NCBI RefSeq assembly: GCF_018917525.1
Contig: NZ_JAHLOS010000008.1
Location: 58,715-122,714, forward strand
From: Enterococcus raffinosus
GTDB taxonomy: Bacteria; Bacillota; Bacilli; Lactobacillales; Enterococcaceae
Reading direction: 5' to 3'
DNA length: 64,000 nucleotides
Part shown: one piece after another, positions 43,601 through 52,427 of the stretch
How the letters are laid out: the number at the start of each line of letters is the position of its first letter
How positions within the stretch are numbered: position 1 is the stretch's first letter
The notes under the pieces: model-generated
What the model was told of the DNA's origin: nothing
Databases searched by the model: none
The model's input: only the letters and a program-made list of their open reading frames with translations
Position numbers and translations under genes: made by a program

Positions 43601-44824
43601 ATGAATAAGAAAAAATTATCTCTAGCATTAGGTATTTTAAGCATGAATCTATTATTGATGTCAGGCTCTGTTGTGGGTGCGGCAATTGCCGCAATTTCAA
43701 AATCATTCCCTCAAGAACCTATTTCTAAGGTACAAATGCTTAGTTCCATTCCTCAGCTTGGTCAGCTGATAGCTACCTTACTTTTCACTTGGTTAACCTA
43801 TAAAATGACCAGAAAAAATATCGGCGTCATTTCAGTAGCTATCGTAGCAATTAGTGGCTTACTGCCAGTTTTTTATAACAGCAGTCTGAATATTATCTTA
43901 GCATGTATGATCGCTCTAGGTTTTGGGTTAGGATTAATCAGTAATGTTGGACCAGTTTTACTACAAGAACATTTTGATGGTGAAGAGCGTGCGGCGGTCA
44001 TGGGCTGGGCGGTAGGCTTTAACAATTTAGGTATGATGGGCTTTACTGCGATCGGTGGTGTGTTAGGTAGTACGAATTGGCAAAACCTATTCTGGGTTTA
44101 TGGAGCAGCGATTCTTATTTTAGTCGTTGTGTTAGTTTTAGTGCCCAAAGATCGAAAATTATCTGAAGAGGAAGTCTCTAACCAACGTTCAATCAGTTTT
44201 GGTAAAACGGTAAAAAGCTTGAATGGCTATGTTTATGTGATGCTGATCGTGACTTTTGTGACTTCGCTTTGCTTAATGATCTTTATGGCAAATCAATCGA
44301 TTTTGCTAGCTTCAAAGGGGAACGGAACAGCATATACGGCAATGGTCACAGCATTAGGAAATGTTGGAGGAATTTGTACGGCCTTTGGATTGAAATACAT
44401 TCGCAAAATTACTAGAACAGATACGATGGCCTGGGGCTTTGTGGCTTTCGCTTTATCTTATATTTGTATCGTCTTTTTCAATAATCCTGCGTTGCATATT
44501 GCTGGAAATATGTTCTCGGGAATGGGGATCGTTATGGTCAATGCGACGATTCCATTTGAATTATCCATTTTAGCTAATCATCAACAATTCCCGGTAGCTA
44601 TTGCGATGAATACTCTGATTTCTTCTTTAGCCGGCTTCGCAGCACCAATGCTGCTTGCAGCAACCAAGATTTCAGCAGGAGCAAACTCTTATCTTGCTGG
44701 GATTGCCATTAGCGGCTTAATGGCTGTCGTATTATTGATTACTCGCTTAGGAAACCGCATCGAAAAAAAGTCCGGTGAAGCAACAGCAGCTAATACACAA
44801 AATGAAGGTGTGCAAGAAGCTTAA
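43601..44824 (+). CDS. Major facilitator superfamily transporter
   Basis: The 407-residue protein has 12 predicted membrane segments in two halves with a central loop (KDRKLSEEEVSNQRS). The MFS-A-like motif lies near TYKMTRKNIG. It probably imports the glycoside or sugar used by the adjacent GH2 enzyme; the substrate is not known. A GAAGGAG site precedes the ATG, and a cre site lies just upstream. Confidence 0.85.
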   Translation: MNKKKLSLALGILSMNLLLMSGSVVGAAIAAISKSFPQEPISKVQMLSSIPQLGQLIATLLFTWLTYKMTRKNIGVISVAIVAISGLLPVFYNSSLNIILACMIALGFGLGLISNVGPVLLQEHFDGEERAAVMGWAVGFNNLGMMGFTAIGGVLGSTNWQNLFWVYGAAILILVVVLVLVPKDRKLSEEEVSNQRSISFGKTVKSLNGYVYVMLIVTFVTSLCLMIFMANQSILLASKGNGTAYTAMVTALGNVGGICTAFGLKYIRKITRTDTMAWGFVAFALSYICIVFFNNPALHIAGNMFSGMGIVMVNATIPFELSILANHQQFPVAIAMNTLISSLAGFAAPMLLAATKISAGANSYLAGIAISGLMAVVLLITRLGNRIEKKSGEATAANTQNEGVQEA

Positions 44825-44854
44825 AAATATCTGTTTTCAAAATAGTATAAGAAT

Positions 44855-44892
44855 AAACAGACTTTATTCGTAAGAAGAGGTCTGTTTTTTTA
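44855..44892 (+). terminator. Terminator after the MFS gene
   Basis: AAACAGAC pairs with GTCTGTTT around a 17-base loop, followed by a T run. The 405-base gap beyond it holds the promoter and operator of the next operon. Confidence 0.8.
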
Positions 44893-45148
44893 ATGTCTAA
44901 AATACTTATCAAAATCCAAGAAAGAGCGTAAAACGGTAGATCTTTCACTTCTAGTTAAATGTCATAGTAAAGAAGAGAGTAAAAAGTAAATCAAATTCTT
45001 TATATTTCGGAATAACATTGAAGCTTATATCTACAATTTTTCCACTCATTTGCTTTTCTGGATAGGAATGGAAGAGCAGTCAAAATGTCGCAGTCACAGT
45101 ATTTATTTGATGGAAAACTACTTCAAGCAAATTCCTCCAAAAAAATCA

Positions 45149-45214
45149 TTGACATTATATATCAAAAATCCTAGAATGTACCTATCGGTATAACGTTATA
45201 TGACGTTATATATA
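45149..45214 (+). promoter_or_regulatory. Promoter and GntR-type operator of the Amadori-product operon
   Basis: TTGACA (45149-45154), a 17-base spacer and TAGAAT (45172-45177) form a near-consensus promoter. Downstream, TATAACGTTATATGACGTTA (from 45189) contains the palindrome ATAACGTTAT and a second GACGTTATA half. The same palindrome recurs at 49334, so it is likely bound by the GntR protein encoded at 47094-47804. Confidence 0.75.
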
Positions 45215-45229
45215 AAGAGGAGGATTTTT

Positions 45230-46198
45230 ATGGATGTGAAAAAAGTAGTTGCTGAGATTGTTAAGAAGAATGGAGGAGAACTGTCAGGAATTTATTTTGT
45301 CGCTTGCGGAGGGTCTTTAGTAGATATGTATGTTGCGGATTATTTCATGAAAACCGAAGTTTTGAAAACGAATACAGGGTTATATACGGCAAATGAATTT
45401 GTCCATGTAGTTCCCAAACGACTAGATGAAAACGCTGTGGTTATTCTATGTTCCCATGGCGGAAATACGAAAGAAACCGTCGCAGCAGGTGAAGTTGCAC
45501 AAAAAAGAGGTGCAATTACGATCGGTTTAACGCATAATAAAAATGCTGAATTATTGAAGGTTTCAGACTACAGCTTCCTTTACGAATGGGGAGATGGCGC
45601 GAAGGTGCTAAATAATCCAATGGCGATTATTTTAGACTTAACTGTTTCATTAATCAATGCAGCAGAAGGCTATGAAGCTTATGAAAAGTTCCGCGAAGGG
45701 ATGACGATTATTGACACTGTTGTTGATAATGCAAAAAAACAGGTCCAAGATCGGATCAAAGTTTTCGCTGACAAATATCAGGATGAAACAATGTACTATA
45801 TCTTAGGCAGCGGACCAAGCTATGGGCATGCTTATGGTTTTTCAATTTGTTCATTGATGGAGATGCAGTGGTTAGATTCGACTTCCGTACATTCCGGCGA
45901 GTTCTTCCATGGGCCGTTTGAGGTAACTGACAGAGATACGATGTTTATCCTGTTAATGAGTCAAGGGCGTACGCGAGCACTGGATGAGCGGGCAAAAGTC
46001 TTTCTTGACAAGTACGCTAACAAGGTGGAAGTTGTAGATGCAAAAGAGTTAGGCTTAGATTTGATTCCGGATGAGGTCTCAGAGTTCTTTAATCCAATTT
46101 TATTTTATAGTGTATTATCGGAATACCGTTCTGCATTAGCAGATAATCGTAATCATGATTTAGATGTTCGACGTTATATGGGAAAAGTTGACTACTAG
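45230..46198 (+). CDS. frlB: FrlB-like SIS-domain deglycase (fructoselysine-6-phosphate deglycase type)
   Basis: The 322-residue protein has two SIS (sugar isomerase) domains: GIYFVACGGSLVDMYVADYF and VILCSHGGNTKETVAAGEVA in the first, YYILGSGPSYGHAYGF and SVHSGEFFHGPFEV in the second. It resembles FrlB, which splits fructoselysine-6-phosphate into glucose-6-phosphate and lysine. The next gene is a PfkB-type kinase, as in frl and fra operons. The amino acid part of the substrate is not known. The ATG at 45230 follows a GAGGAGG site. Confidence 0.85.
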   Translation: MDVKKVVAEIVKKNGGELSGIYFVACGGSLVDMYVADYFMKTEVLKTNTGLYTANEFVHVVPKRLDENAVVILCSHGGNTKETVAAGEVAQKRGAITIGLTHNKNAELLKVSDYSFLYEWGDGAKVLNNPMAIILDLTVSLINAAEGYEAYEKFREGMTIIDTVVDNAKKQVQDRIKVFADKYQDETMYYILGSGPSYGHAYGFSICSLMEMQWLDSTSVHSGEFFHGPFEVTDRDTMFILLMSQGRTRALDERAKVFLDKYANKVEVVDAKELGLDLIPDEVSEFFNPILFYSVLSEYRSALADNRNHDLDVRRYMGKVDY

Positions 46199-46209
46199 GA
46201 GGAATAAAC

Positions 46210-47025
46210 ATGAAGGTTTTAGGTTTAGGAGATAATGTTGTTGATAAATATGTAAACCTTGCAATCATGTATCCTGGGGGAAATGCTCTAAATTTTGCTG
46301 TCTTTGCCAAAAAACTTGGTCAAGACAGCAGCTTTATGGGTGTTTTTGGTTCGGATGCAGAAGGAAAGCACGTGGTATCAGCTGTTAAAGACTTAAGCAT
46401 TGACTATAGTCATTCGCGGTTTGAAACAGGTGAAAATGGTTGTGCACGAGTAGAGATCAAAGAAGGGGACCGCATTTTTTTAGGAAGTAATGAAGGCGGT
46501 GTCACACGGGAGCATCCGATTGAATTGACACAAGAGGATCGCGAGTATTTGACTCAATTTGAATTGATCCATATGGGTTTATACAGTCACGTAAACCATC
46601 TACTAAATGAGCTATGTGATTTTCCGGCAAAGGTTTCTTATGACTTTTCAGATGACTTTACCGAAGAAGAAATTTTACGCGCGATCGACAAGGTCGATTT
46701 CGGTTTCTTTTCCGTCAGTCAGTTAACAGATCAAGAAACGAAAGATTTTTTGAAAAAATATTTTTCTTCCCGTAATGAAGTATTGGTTGCTACCAGAGGG
46801 GATAAAGCGGCTATCGCCTATGATGGTCAGAAGTATTATGAAGTGGTGCCGGTCTTAAGAGAGCCCATGGATACAATGGCTGCTGGCGATTCCTTCTTAA
46901 CCGCGTTTTTGATTCACTACCTAAACGGGAACGACATTTCTACTGCGATGAAACGCGGCAATGAATTTGCTGGTGAATCCTGCATGATCAAAGGTTCTTT
47001 TGGCTATGGAGTTTCTTACGAGTAG
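46210..47025 (+). CDS. frlD: FrlD-like PfkB-family kinase (fructoselysine 6-kinase type)
   Basis: The 271-residue kinase has the PfkB pattern: GDNVVDKYVNLAIMYPGGNALNFAVFAKKLG at the start and DTMAAGDSFLTAFLIHYLNG near the end, with the anion-hole GAGD-type motif as AAGDS. The start VVDKYVNLAIMYPGGNALN is typical of FrlD. It would phosphorylate the Amadori product that the SIS enzyme then cleaves. It follows the SIS gene after 11 bases. Confidence 0.87.
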   Translation: MKVLGLGDNVVDKYVNLAIMYPGGNALNFAVFAKKLGQDSSFMGVFGSDAEGKHVVSAVKDLSIDYSHSRFETGENGCARVEIKEGDRIFLGSNEGGVTREHPIELTQEDREYLTQFELIHMGLYSHVNHLLNELCDFPAKVSYDFSDDFTEEEILRAIDKVDFGFFSVSQLTDQETKDFLKKYFSSRNEVLVATRGDKAAIAYDGQKYYEVVPVLREPMDTMAAGDSFLTAFLIHYLNGNDISTAMKRGNEFAGESCMIKGSFGYGVSYE

Positions 47026-47093
47026 CTTGTTTTATCAAAAGGCATTTGATACTCTAACTAGGAGATACAATCCAGAAAAGCGAGGATCAGTCT

Positions 47094-47804
47094 ATGTTAG
47101 ATGCAGATGCACAATTACCATTATATGAACAATTAAAAGAAGTGATTAAAAGTAAAATTCGAGATGGAGAATACAAGGAGAATGAAAAGATTCCGCCTGA
47201 GCCAGAATTAACTGAAGCCTATTCAGTTAGTCGGATTACTGTCCGCAGGGCAATTCAGGACTTGGTAAAAGAAGGCTATTTGATCAAGAAGCAGGGAAAA
47301 GGGACCTTTGTAAACCAGCATAAGGTTTTTCGTAAAATTGAGTATGTGACAGGCTTTACTGAAAGCTGTCTGGCGAATGGTTTTACACCTACTAGTCAGC
47401 TTTTGGAGAGGAAAATAATCTCTGCTACTCCTGAACTTGCGGAAAAGCTGCAGCTAGCTGTTGGGGATGAAGTGATTTACACTCAGCGTAAACGGATGTC
47501 TGATGGCATGCCAATCTTACTGGAAAATAATTACTTCGACAAAAAACGATTTGAATCGCTATTGACTGCAGATTTAACAGGCTCTCTTTATCAACTTTTG
47601 GCAAAACAAGAGATATTAGCGATCAATCCAGGTGAGACGACACTTGAGTTAGCGATTGCTGATGACCAATTGGCGAAAATAATGGAAGTAGGAATTGGTA
47701 CCCCGTTCTTTTATGTGAATACCTTGATAAATGATCAAAATCAACAGCCTATTCATTTAGGATACCAATACTATCTAGGTGAGGTCTACAAGTTCAGCCT
47801 ATAA
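47094..47804 (+). CDS. frlR: GntR-family (HutC/UTRA) regulator of the Amadori-product operon
   Basis: The 236-residue protein has a GntR winged helix (LYEQLKEVIKSKIRDGEY, YSVSRITVRRAIQDLVKEGYL, KGTFVNQ) and a UTRA ligand domain (residues 80-236, GDEVIYTQRKRM, ILLENNYFD). It lies inside the operon, and palindromic ATAACGTTAT sites lie before the first gene and before the transporter. It probably represses them in the absence of a phosphorylated substrate. It is 68 bases after the kinase gene. Confidence 0.88.
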   Translation: MLDADAQLPLYEQLKEVIKSKIRDGEYKENEKIPPEPELTEAYSVSRITVRRAIQDLVKEGYLIKKQGKGTFVNQHKVFRKIEYVTGFTESCLANGFTPTSQLLERKIISATPELAEKLQLAVGDEVIYTQRKRMSDGMPILLENNYFDKKRFESLLTADLTGSLYQLLAKQEILAINPGETTLELAIADDQLAKIMEVGIGTPFFYVNTLINDQNQQPIHLGYQYYLGEVYKFSL

Positions 47805-47829
47805 TTCTCCAATAACAGGAGTGGGCGAC

Positions 47830-49326
47830 ATGCGAAAAATTCTTCGTTCTAATTACATTTTCGATGGAGAAAACTCTCCCTTCAAAGGCTATATCGCTTT
47901 TAGCGGAGAGAAAATTAAAGAAATAAAGAAAGATTGGTCGTATCAGCATTTGCTTGATGATCAAACAACAGTACTTGAATACGATGATTATTTCATCATG
48001 CCAGGATTACACGATAATCATGTGTTTTTTAGCGGTTATTTAAGCATGCACGCGGGGATTGACTTAGCAGAAACAAGCTCAGAACTAGAGGCTTTGCAAA
48101 AAATTAAAGAAGTACTTGACCTAAAAAAAGCTGAGCCCATCTACGCGTATGGCTGGTCACCGCAGGTTTGGGGAGGATTGCCTACTCAAGATTTACTGGA
48201 GCAGCTTGATTATCAGGGACCCATTACGGCAATTGCCTGTGATCGTTCTTATTGCTGGATGAATCGACAGGCGAAAGAGCGTTATGGCTTCAATGAAACA
48301 GAAACAAGTGCGGAAAGCCGTTTTCGTTTGATTAAAGAGATGCTATGCAATCAAGAACTAGTCCAAAAAGTTTATCATGAATTTGAACAATTATTGTTTT
48401 CAAGAGGTGTGGTGTCGATCAAAGAAATTGTTTTTGATGATGCTGAATTCTTGAAGCAAATAGAAGCACGAAAATTGGTTACACACTTTTATCTTCAATC
48501 CGTAGAGCAGCCAATTGATGTGCGACTAGTTGAACAATATAAAGAAGAGCCATTTCCTGCAAAGATAACCTTTGGTGGAATCAAGATTATGGTCGATGGT
48601 GTGGTTGCAGATGAAACTGGAGATATTCTAGGAACATATTCTTCTGGTAAAAAAGGCCCTGAGATCGATTATCAAGTGATTGCTGATGAAGTAGAAAGAT
48701 GGAATCAATTGGCTGTTCCATGCTGTTTAACTACAGAAGGGGATCGAGCGGGATTAGAGGCTGCCAAAATTCTTAACCATTATGGAAAGCGCTTACCCGG
48801 AGGCGTGTATAATTCTATAAGTGATCTAGAGATGATCACAAAGGAAATGGTGAGAGAGATGGCAGAAGGAAAAATCATTGCTGAGATTTATCCGCAGATA
48901 CTGGGGTTAAATCCCTCCTATCAGGAGGCCTACATGACTGAAGTTATCAGAAATGAGAAGAAAGCCTTTTTCAATTATCAATTATTGCGAGAAGCTGGTG
49001 TTTCAATAACTAGTGGAACTGACTTACCGCTTTTTATCACCAATTTACCTGAATCAATCGTTCGAGCCTGTTTTCGGCGTTTCCCGCATGGAAATGAAAC
49101 GTGGCAACCAGAAAAAGGGCTGACAACAATAGAATTATTGCAAAGCTTCACCAAAAATGGATTTGCGGCTAATGGTAAGGAAGGTTACGGTGTTCTTCAA
49201 GTAGGGAAATCAGCGACATTTGCCATTTTTGATCGTGATTTGACACAAACTGTCTGTGAGGAAGTTGCTGACGCTAGGACCATCATGACTTATTTGGATG
49301 GTGTAAAGGTTTATGAAAAAGTGTAA
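47830..49326 (+). CDS. YtcJ-like amidohydrolase with altered metal motifs
   Basis: The 498-residue protein has the shape of the YtcJ-type amidohydrolase family: an N-terminal strand domain, PGLHDNHVFFSGY at about residue 60, GGIKIMVDGVVADETG, EGDRAGLEAAKIL, and TSGTDLPL near the end. Two expected histidines are missing: the HxH motif reads HVF, and the usual HAxGDRA reads TTEGDRA. Loss of these metal ligands suggests a changed mechanism or a non-catalytic role. The ATG at 47830 follows CAGGAG. Position suggests action on the amino-acid or amide part of an Amadori compound, but this is inference. Confidence 0.72.
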   Translation: MRKILRSNYIFDGENSPFKGYIAFSGEKIKEIKKDWSYQHLLDDQTTVLEYDDYFIMPGLHDNHVFFSGYLSMHAGIDLAETSSELEALQKIKEVLDLKKAEPIYAYGWSPQVWGGLPTQDLLEQLDYQGPITAIACDRSYCWMNRQAKERYGFNETETSAESRFRLIKEMLCNQELVQKVYHEFEQLLFSRGVVSIKEIVFDDAEFLKQIEARKLVTHFYLQSVEQPIDVRLVEQYKEEPFPAKITFGGIKIMVDGVVADETGDILGTYSSGKKGPEIDYQVIADEVERWNQLAVPCCLTTEGDRAGLEAAKILNHYGKRLPGGVYNSISDLEMITKEMVREMAEGKIIAEIYPQILGLNPSYQEAYMTEVIRNEKKAFFNYQLLREAGVSITSGTDLPLFITNLPESIVRACFRRFPHGNETWQPEKGLTTIELLQSFTKNGFAANGKEGYGVLQVGKSATFAIFDRDLTQTVCEEVADARTIMTYLDGVKVYEKV

Positions 49327-49333
49327 ATTTTGA

Positions 49334-49357
49334 TATAACGTTATGATACGATATAAG
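49334..49357 (+). promoter_or_regulatory. Second GntR-type operator, before the transporter gene
   Basis: TATAACGTTATGATACGATA contains the same ATAACGTTAT palindrome as the operator at 45189, followed by a weaker half-site. It lies 15 bases before the transporter start, close to its AAGGAG ribosome site, so binding could block initiation or transcription locally. Confidence 0.65.
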
Positions 49358-49371
49358 GAGTGTTAAACTAG

Positions 49372-50772
49372 ATGGAACTTAAGAAAAAGAAGTTTGTTTT
49401 TCCCCATAGCTATACCTTGATCTTCCTTTTGATTATTGTTGCAGCCCTGTTAACATGGTTCATTCCCAGTGGTCAGTTTAAAACAATCGTAGAAACGATT
49501 AATGGGATGGAAAAAACAACTGTTGTTCCAGGAACCTATCATCAAATTGATAAGGCCGGCTACGGACAAGGGATCGGTGCCATATTAGAAGCTCCAGCTG
49601 CTGGTGTGATCAACGCAGTCGAAGTGGTGGCGTTTGTCTTGATTGTTGGTGGCGCTTTTGGAATTATTTTAAAAACAGGAGCGGTGGATCGGGGATTATT
49701 TACCTTAGCTCAATCTTTGGGGGATAAAGGGATCTTGGTGATTCCACTTTCCATGATCCTATTTAGCTTGGGTGGTTCGACTTTTGGTATGAGTGAAGAA
49801 GTTATCCCGCTATTCGCCGTTTTTGTCTCACTAATGTTTTCACTAGGATTTGATTCTATGACGGCGATTTTGATTCTCTTTTTAGGTACTCAGGCGGGGT
49901 ATATTGGTTCGACTATCAATCCCTTCAACGTTCTGATTGCCCAAGGAGTAGCAGATGTCCACGGAAATCCACTGTTGATCTATCGAGTAATTTGCTGGGC
50001 AGTTATAACAGCGATCTCGATCATTTTTACGATGCATTATGCAAAAAAAGTTAAGGCAAATCCTGAATCTTCCATTGTCTATAAGAATGATCAAAGAGTG
50101 AAGCACAAATTTCAAAACTTTGAAGTTGATAAGCCTTTTAGTATGAGTGATAAGTGGATCATTGGTGGATTTATTGTTGGATTGATGATTATGATCTGGG
50201 GAATTATTTCGCAGGGCTGGTATATGGTCGAAATTTCTGCATTGTTTGTAGGAATAGGCTTGTATGCAGGAATTGTAGCTAGATTTAATCAAAAGCAGAT
50301 TGCAGAAGCTTTTGTTGAAGGCTGTGCTGACTTTGCCTATGCGGCAGTAATTATCGGTCTTGCTCGCGGTGTATTAGTCATTTTAGAAAACGGAATGATC
50401 ATAGACACAATCTTGAACTGTTTAGCCAATCTATTAGGAGGCTTGCCGAAATTCATGTTTTCAGCTATTTTATTAGTTGCTCAAGTGATTGTGACTTTCT
50501 TTGTACCTTCCTCTTCTGGCGCTGCAGCATTAACGATGCCTGTTATGGCACCACTTGCTGATTTGGTTCATATTAATCGAGATGTTGTCGTTTTAAGTAA
50601 TCAGTTCGGTAATGGTCTAATGAATTTAATTTCACCAACTGGTGGAGTTTTATTAGCGGGATTAGCGATTGCTGAAATCAATTTCTCTAAATGGTTAAAG
50701 GTTGGATCGAAGATTTTTGTGATTTTATTCGTTGCTTCAGCTATCCTGTTGTATATAGCCACATTGTTATAA
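49372..50772 (+). CDS. YfcC-family membrane transporter
   Basis: The 466-residue protein has about 11 to 12 membrane segments and the YfcC/DcuC-like pattern: HSYTLIFLLIIVAALLTWFIPSGQF at the start, GAFGIILKTGAVD, GSTFGMSEEVIPLFAVFVSL, and PSSSGAAALTMPVMAPLADLV followed by NQFGNGLMNLISPTGGVLLAGLA. The family moves amino acids, dicarboxylates or related compounds. As the last gene of the SIS/PfkB/GntR operon it is the likely importer of the Amadori compound or its precursor. Confidence 0.87.
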   Translation: MELKKKKFVFPHSYTLIFLLIIVAALLTWFIPSGQFKTIVETINGMEKTTVVPGTYHQIDKAGYGQGIGAILEAPAAGVINAVEVVAFVLIVGGAFGIILKTGAVDRGLFTLAQSLGDKGILVIPLSMILFSLGGSTFGMSEEVIPLFAVFVSLMFSLGFDSMTAILILFLGTQAGYIGSTINPFNVLIAQGVADVHGNPLLIYRVICWAVITAISIIFTMHYAKKVKANPESSIVYKNDQRVKHKFQNFEVDKPFSMSDKWIIGGFIVGLMIMIWGIISQGWYMVEISALFVGIGLYAGIVARFNQKQIAEAFVEGCADFAYAAVIIGLARGVLVILENGMIIDTILNCLANLLGGLPKFMFSAILLVAQVIVTFFVPSSSGAAALTMPVMAPLADLVHINRDVVVLSNQFGNGLMNLISPTGGVLLAGLAIAEINFSKWLKVGSKIFVILFVASAILLYIATLL

Positions 50773-50821
50773 AAAATCTAGAATAATTAAAAACATTTCA
50801 AGTGATATAATCATTCAATTA

Positions 50822-50862
50822 GTCCCTTACGATAGTAAAACCGTAAGGGACCTTTTGTTTTT
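50822..50862 (+). terminator. Terminator of the Amadori-product operon
   Basis: GTCCCTTACG pairs with CGTAAGGGAC around a 10-base loop, followed by CTTTTGTTTTT. Confidence 0.88.
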
Positions 50863-51059
50863 AGTGAATTTTGTTGGAAATTTTTTCATTAAGCAAAAAG
50901 CAATTTTATCCTATTTAGTATTACTTATTTGTTTTGTCTAAACACATACTTTATAGATTGTCTCAATAGTATTTATTTTATAGAAGAAATCTGTTATTTT
51001 GAATATAGAGGACAATGCTTTTTTATTTGTTCAGAGTTGTTCTTTTAGTAGAGGCTTTC

Positions 51060-51230
51060 TTTAATCATTTATTGAAGGAGCAATCAAAAAAGGTATTTGT
51101 CTTTAAAACTTAATAACCGTCAATCAACAACTAGGAAAAAGGTGAAATTCCTTTACAGTCCCTTTCTACTGTAATGCATCATGCAAAGTCAGACACTAGT
51201 GTGGATTGATTCGAACAAGCAATATCAGGG
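51060..51230 (+). promoter_or_regulatory. Cobalamin riboswitch
   Basis: Conserved parts appear in order: GGTGAAATTCC (51141-51151), ACAGTCCC, CTACTGTAAT, and the B12-box-like AAGTCAGACACTAGTG (51186-51201). A strong terminator follows at 51253-51282, then two B12-uptake-type genes. Boundaries are approximate because the outer stem is not clear to me. Confidence 0.8.
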
Positions 51231-51252
51231 TCGTTTGTTTCATTGGTTTTTT

Positions 51253-51282
51253 TGGACACCCATGATTTCTGGGTGTCTTTTT
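51253..51282 (+). terminator. Expression-platform terminator of the cobalamin riboswitch
   Basis: GACACCCA pairs with TGGGTGTC around a 7-base loop and is followed by TTTTTG. It sits between the aptamer and the first gene start. Confidence 0.85.
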
Positions 51283-51309
51283 GTTTAATAAACCTAAGGG
51301 GATGAGGAA

Positions 51310-51717
51310 ATGAAGAAAAGAAATTTATTTTTTGCACTTTTTGTAAGTTTAATGCTTTTTAGCGGCTGTACGCCAAAATCAGCAGATTCTACAGATAGTA
51401 GTATGGCGGAGGAAAAAGTGTCAAGTAGTGAAAAATCAGAAGAAAAAGCAAGTATCACTTTATTAGATGGAGATAAAGAATTATCCAAAAAGGAAATCTC
51501 ATTTAAAAAAGGGCAAAATCTATTTGATGTTTTAAAGGAAAATTATTCGGTTGAAGATGATGACGGGATGATCACTTCACTTGACGGACATTCGCAGGAC
51601 GCTAAAAATAATAAGTATTGGGTTTTTACAATTAATGATGAACAAGTAAATTCAGGAGCAAAGGACGTTACACTAAAAAAAGACGATCGAGTGGTGTTCA
51701 AGCTTGAACAATTCTAG
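51310..51717 (+). CDS. DUF4430 (transcobalamin-like) lipoprotein
   Basis: The 135-residue protein has a lipoprotein signal (LMLFSGC), a Ser/Glu-rich linker and a DUF4430 domain (about residues 52-135: SITLLDGDKELSKKEISF, GQNLFDVLKENY, KYWVFTINDEQV, LKKDDRVVFKLEQF). This domain is related to the C-terminal part of vertebrate cobalamin carriers. Control by a cobalamin riboswitch and the following S-component gene suggest it captures cobalamin at the cell surface. A GGATGAGG site precedes the ATG. Confidence 0.85.
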   Translation: MKKRNLFFALFVSLMLFSGCTPKSADSTDSSMAEEKVSSSEKSEEKASITLLDGDKELSKKEISFKKGQNLFDVLKENYSVEDDDGMITSLDGHSQDAKNNKYWVFTINDEQVNSGAKDVTLKKDDRVVFKLEQF

Positions 51718-52264
51718 TCGAACTATTTATTCTACCCTCACATTAGGGGTGAAGGAATTAAGCTTGCTATCTATGCTTGTTGCTTTATGTGTGGTCAGTC
51801 GGACTTTTTTTCAGTTCATTGTTAATGTGCAGCCGGTTACAGCAATATTATTAATTATCACCATCTATTGGGGAACTTATCAAGGGTTATTGGTTAGTCT
51901 GCTTTCTATTCTGATCACAAATTTTTATATGGGAATGGGCGTTTGGACAATTGCTCAAGTAGTGACCTATTTTTTAATCATTTTCTTGACGGGACTGCTC
52001 AAAAGAGTTCCGCAATTTAGAAAGAGCATTCTGATACAAGCGATTTATGCCGGAATCACAGGATTGTTATTTGGTTTTTTCATATCAGCAGTTCAAGCGC
52101 CATTTTTAGGTATTTCAGCATTTTTACCGTACTATTTAGCTGGAATTCCTGTTGATACGATGCATGCTGTCGGAAACGTTGCTTTCTATTTGTTATTAAC
52201 GCCTGTTTTGAAAAAACTATTAACAAAAACGATTCAGAGATGGTATAAGCAAAATAGCAAATGA
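51704..52264 (+). CDS. ECF transporter S component, probably for cobalamin
   Basis: The roughly 186-residue membrane protein has five to six hydrophobic segments and S-component features (LSLLSMLVALCVVSRTFFQFI at the start, ITIYWGTYQGLLVSLLSILITNFYMGMGVW). It starts with a TTG inside the lipoprotein gene (14-base overlap), so it is translationally coupled; GTG at 51749 is an alternative start. The cobalamin riboswitch upstream suggests cobalamin or a precursor as substrate. The shared EcfAA'T module is not in the window. Confidence 0.82.
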   Translation: MNNSSRTIYSTLTLGVKELSLLSMLVALCVVSRTFFQFIVNVQPVTAILLIITIYWGTYQGLLVSLLSILITNFYMGMGVWTIAQVVTYFLIIFLTGLLKRVPQFRKSILIQAIYAGITGLLFGFFISAVQAPFLGISAFLPYYLAGIPVDTMHAVGNVAFYLLLTPVLKKLLTKTIQRWYKQNSK

Positions 52265-52282
52265 ATAAAAGAATAAATGATA

Positions 52283-52330
52283 GATAAGATATACTTCAGG
52301 TGATTACTCATCTCAGGTATATCTTATTTT
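52283..52330 (+). terminator. Terminator after the S-component gene
   Basis: ATAAGATATAC pairs with GTATATCTTAT around a 23-base loop, followed by TTTG. Confidence 0.75.
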
Positions 52331-52427
52331 GTATTACTTTATGACCGTGAGCTAAAAAATGTCTTTATCTATCGGGTGTAAGCTACAATATAAGTGTATC
52401 GAATAAATTATACAGGAGGGATTTTTG

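Noticed and set aside
45085..45174. 29-codon frame (Met-Ser-Gln-Ser-Gln) before the SIS gene
   Set aside because: Weak ribosome site, and it runs across the near-consensus promoter at 45149-45177; probably chance.
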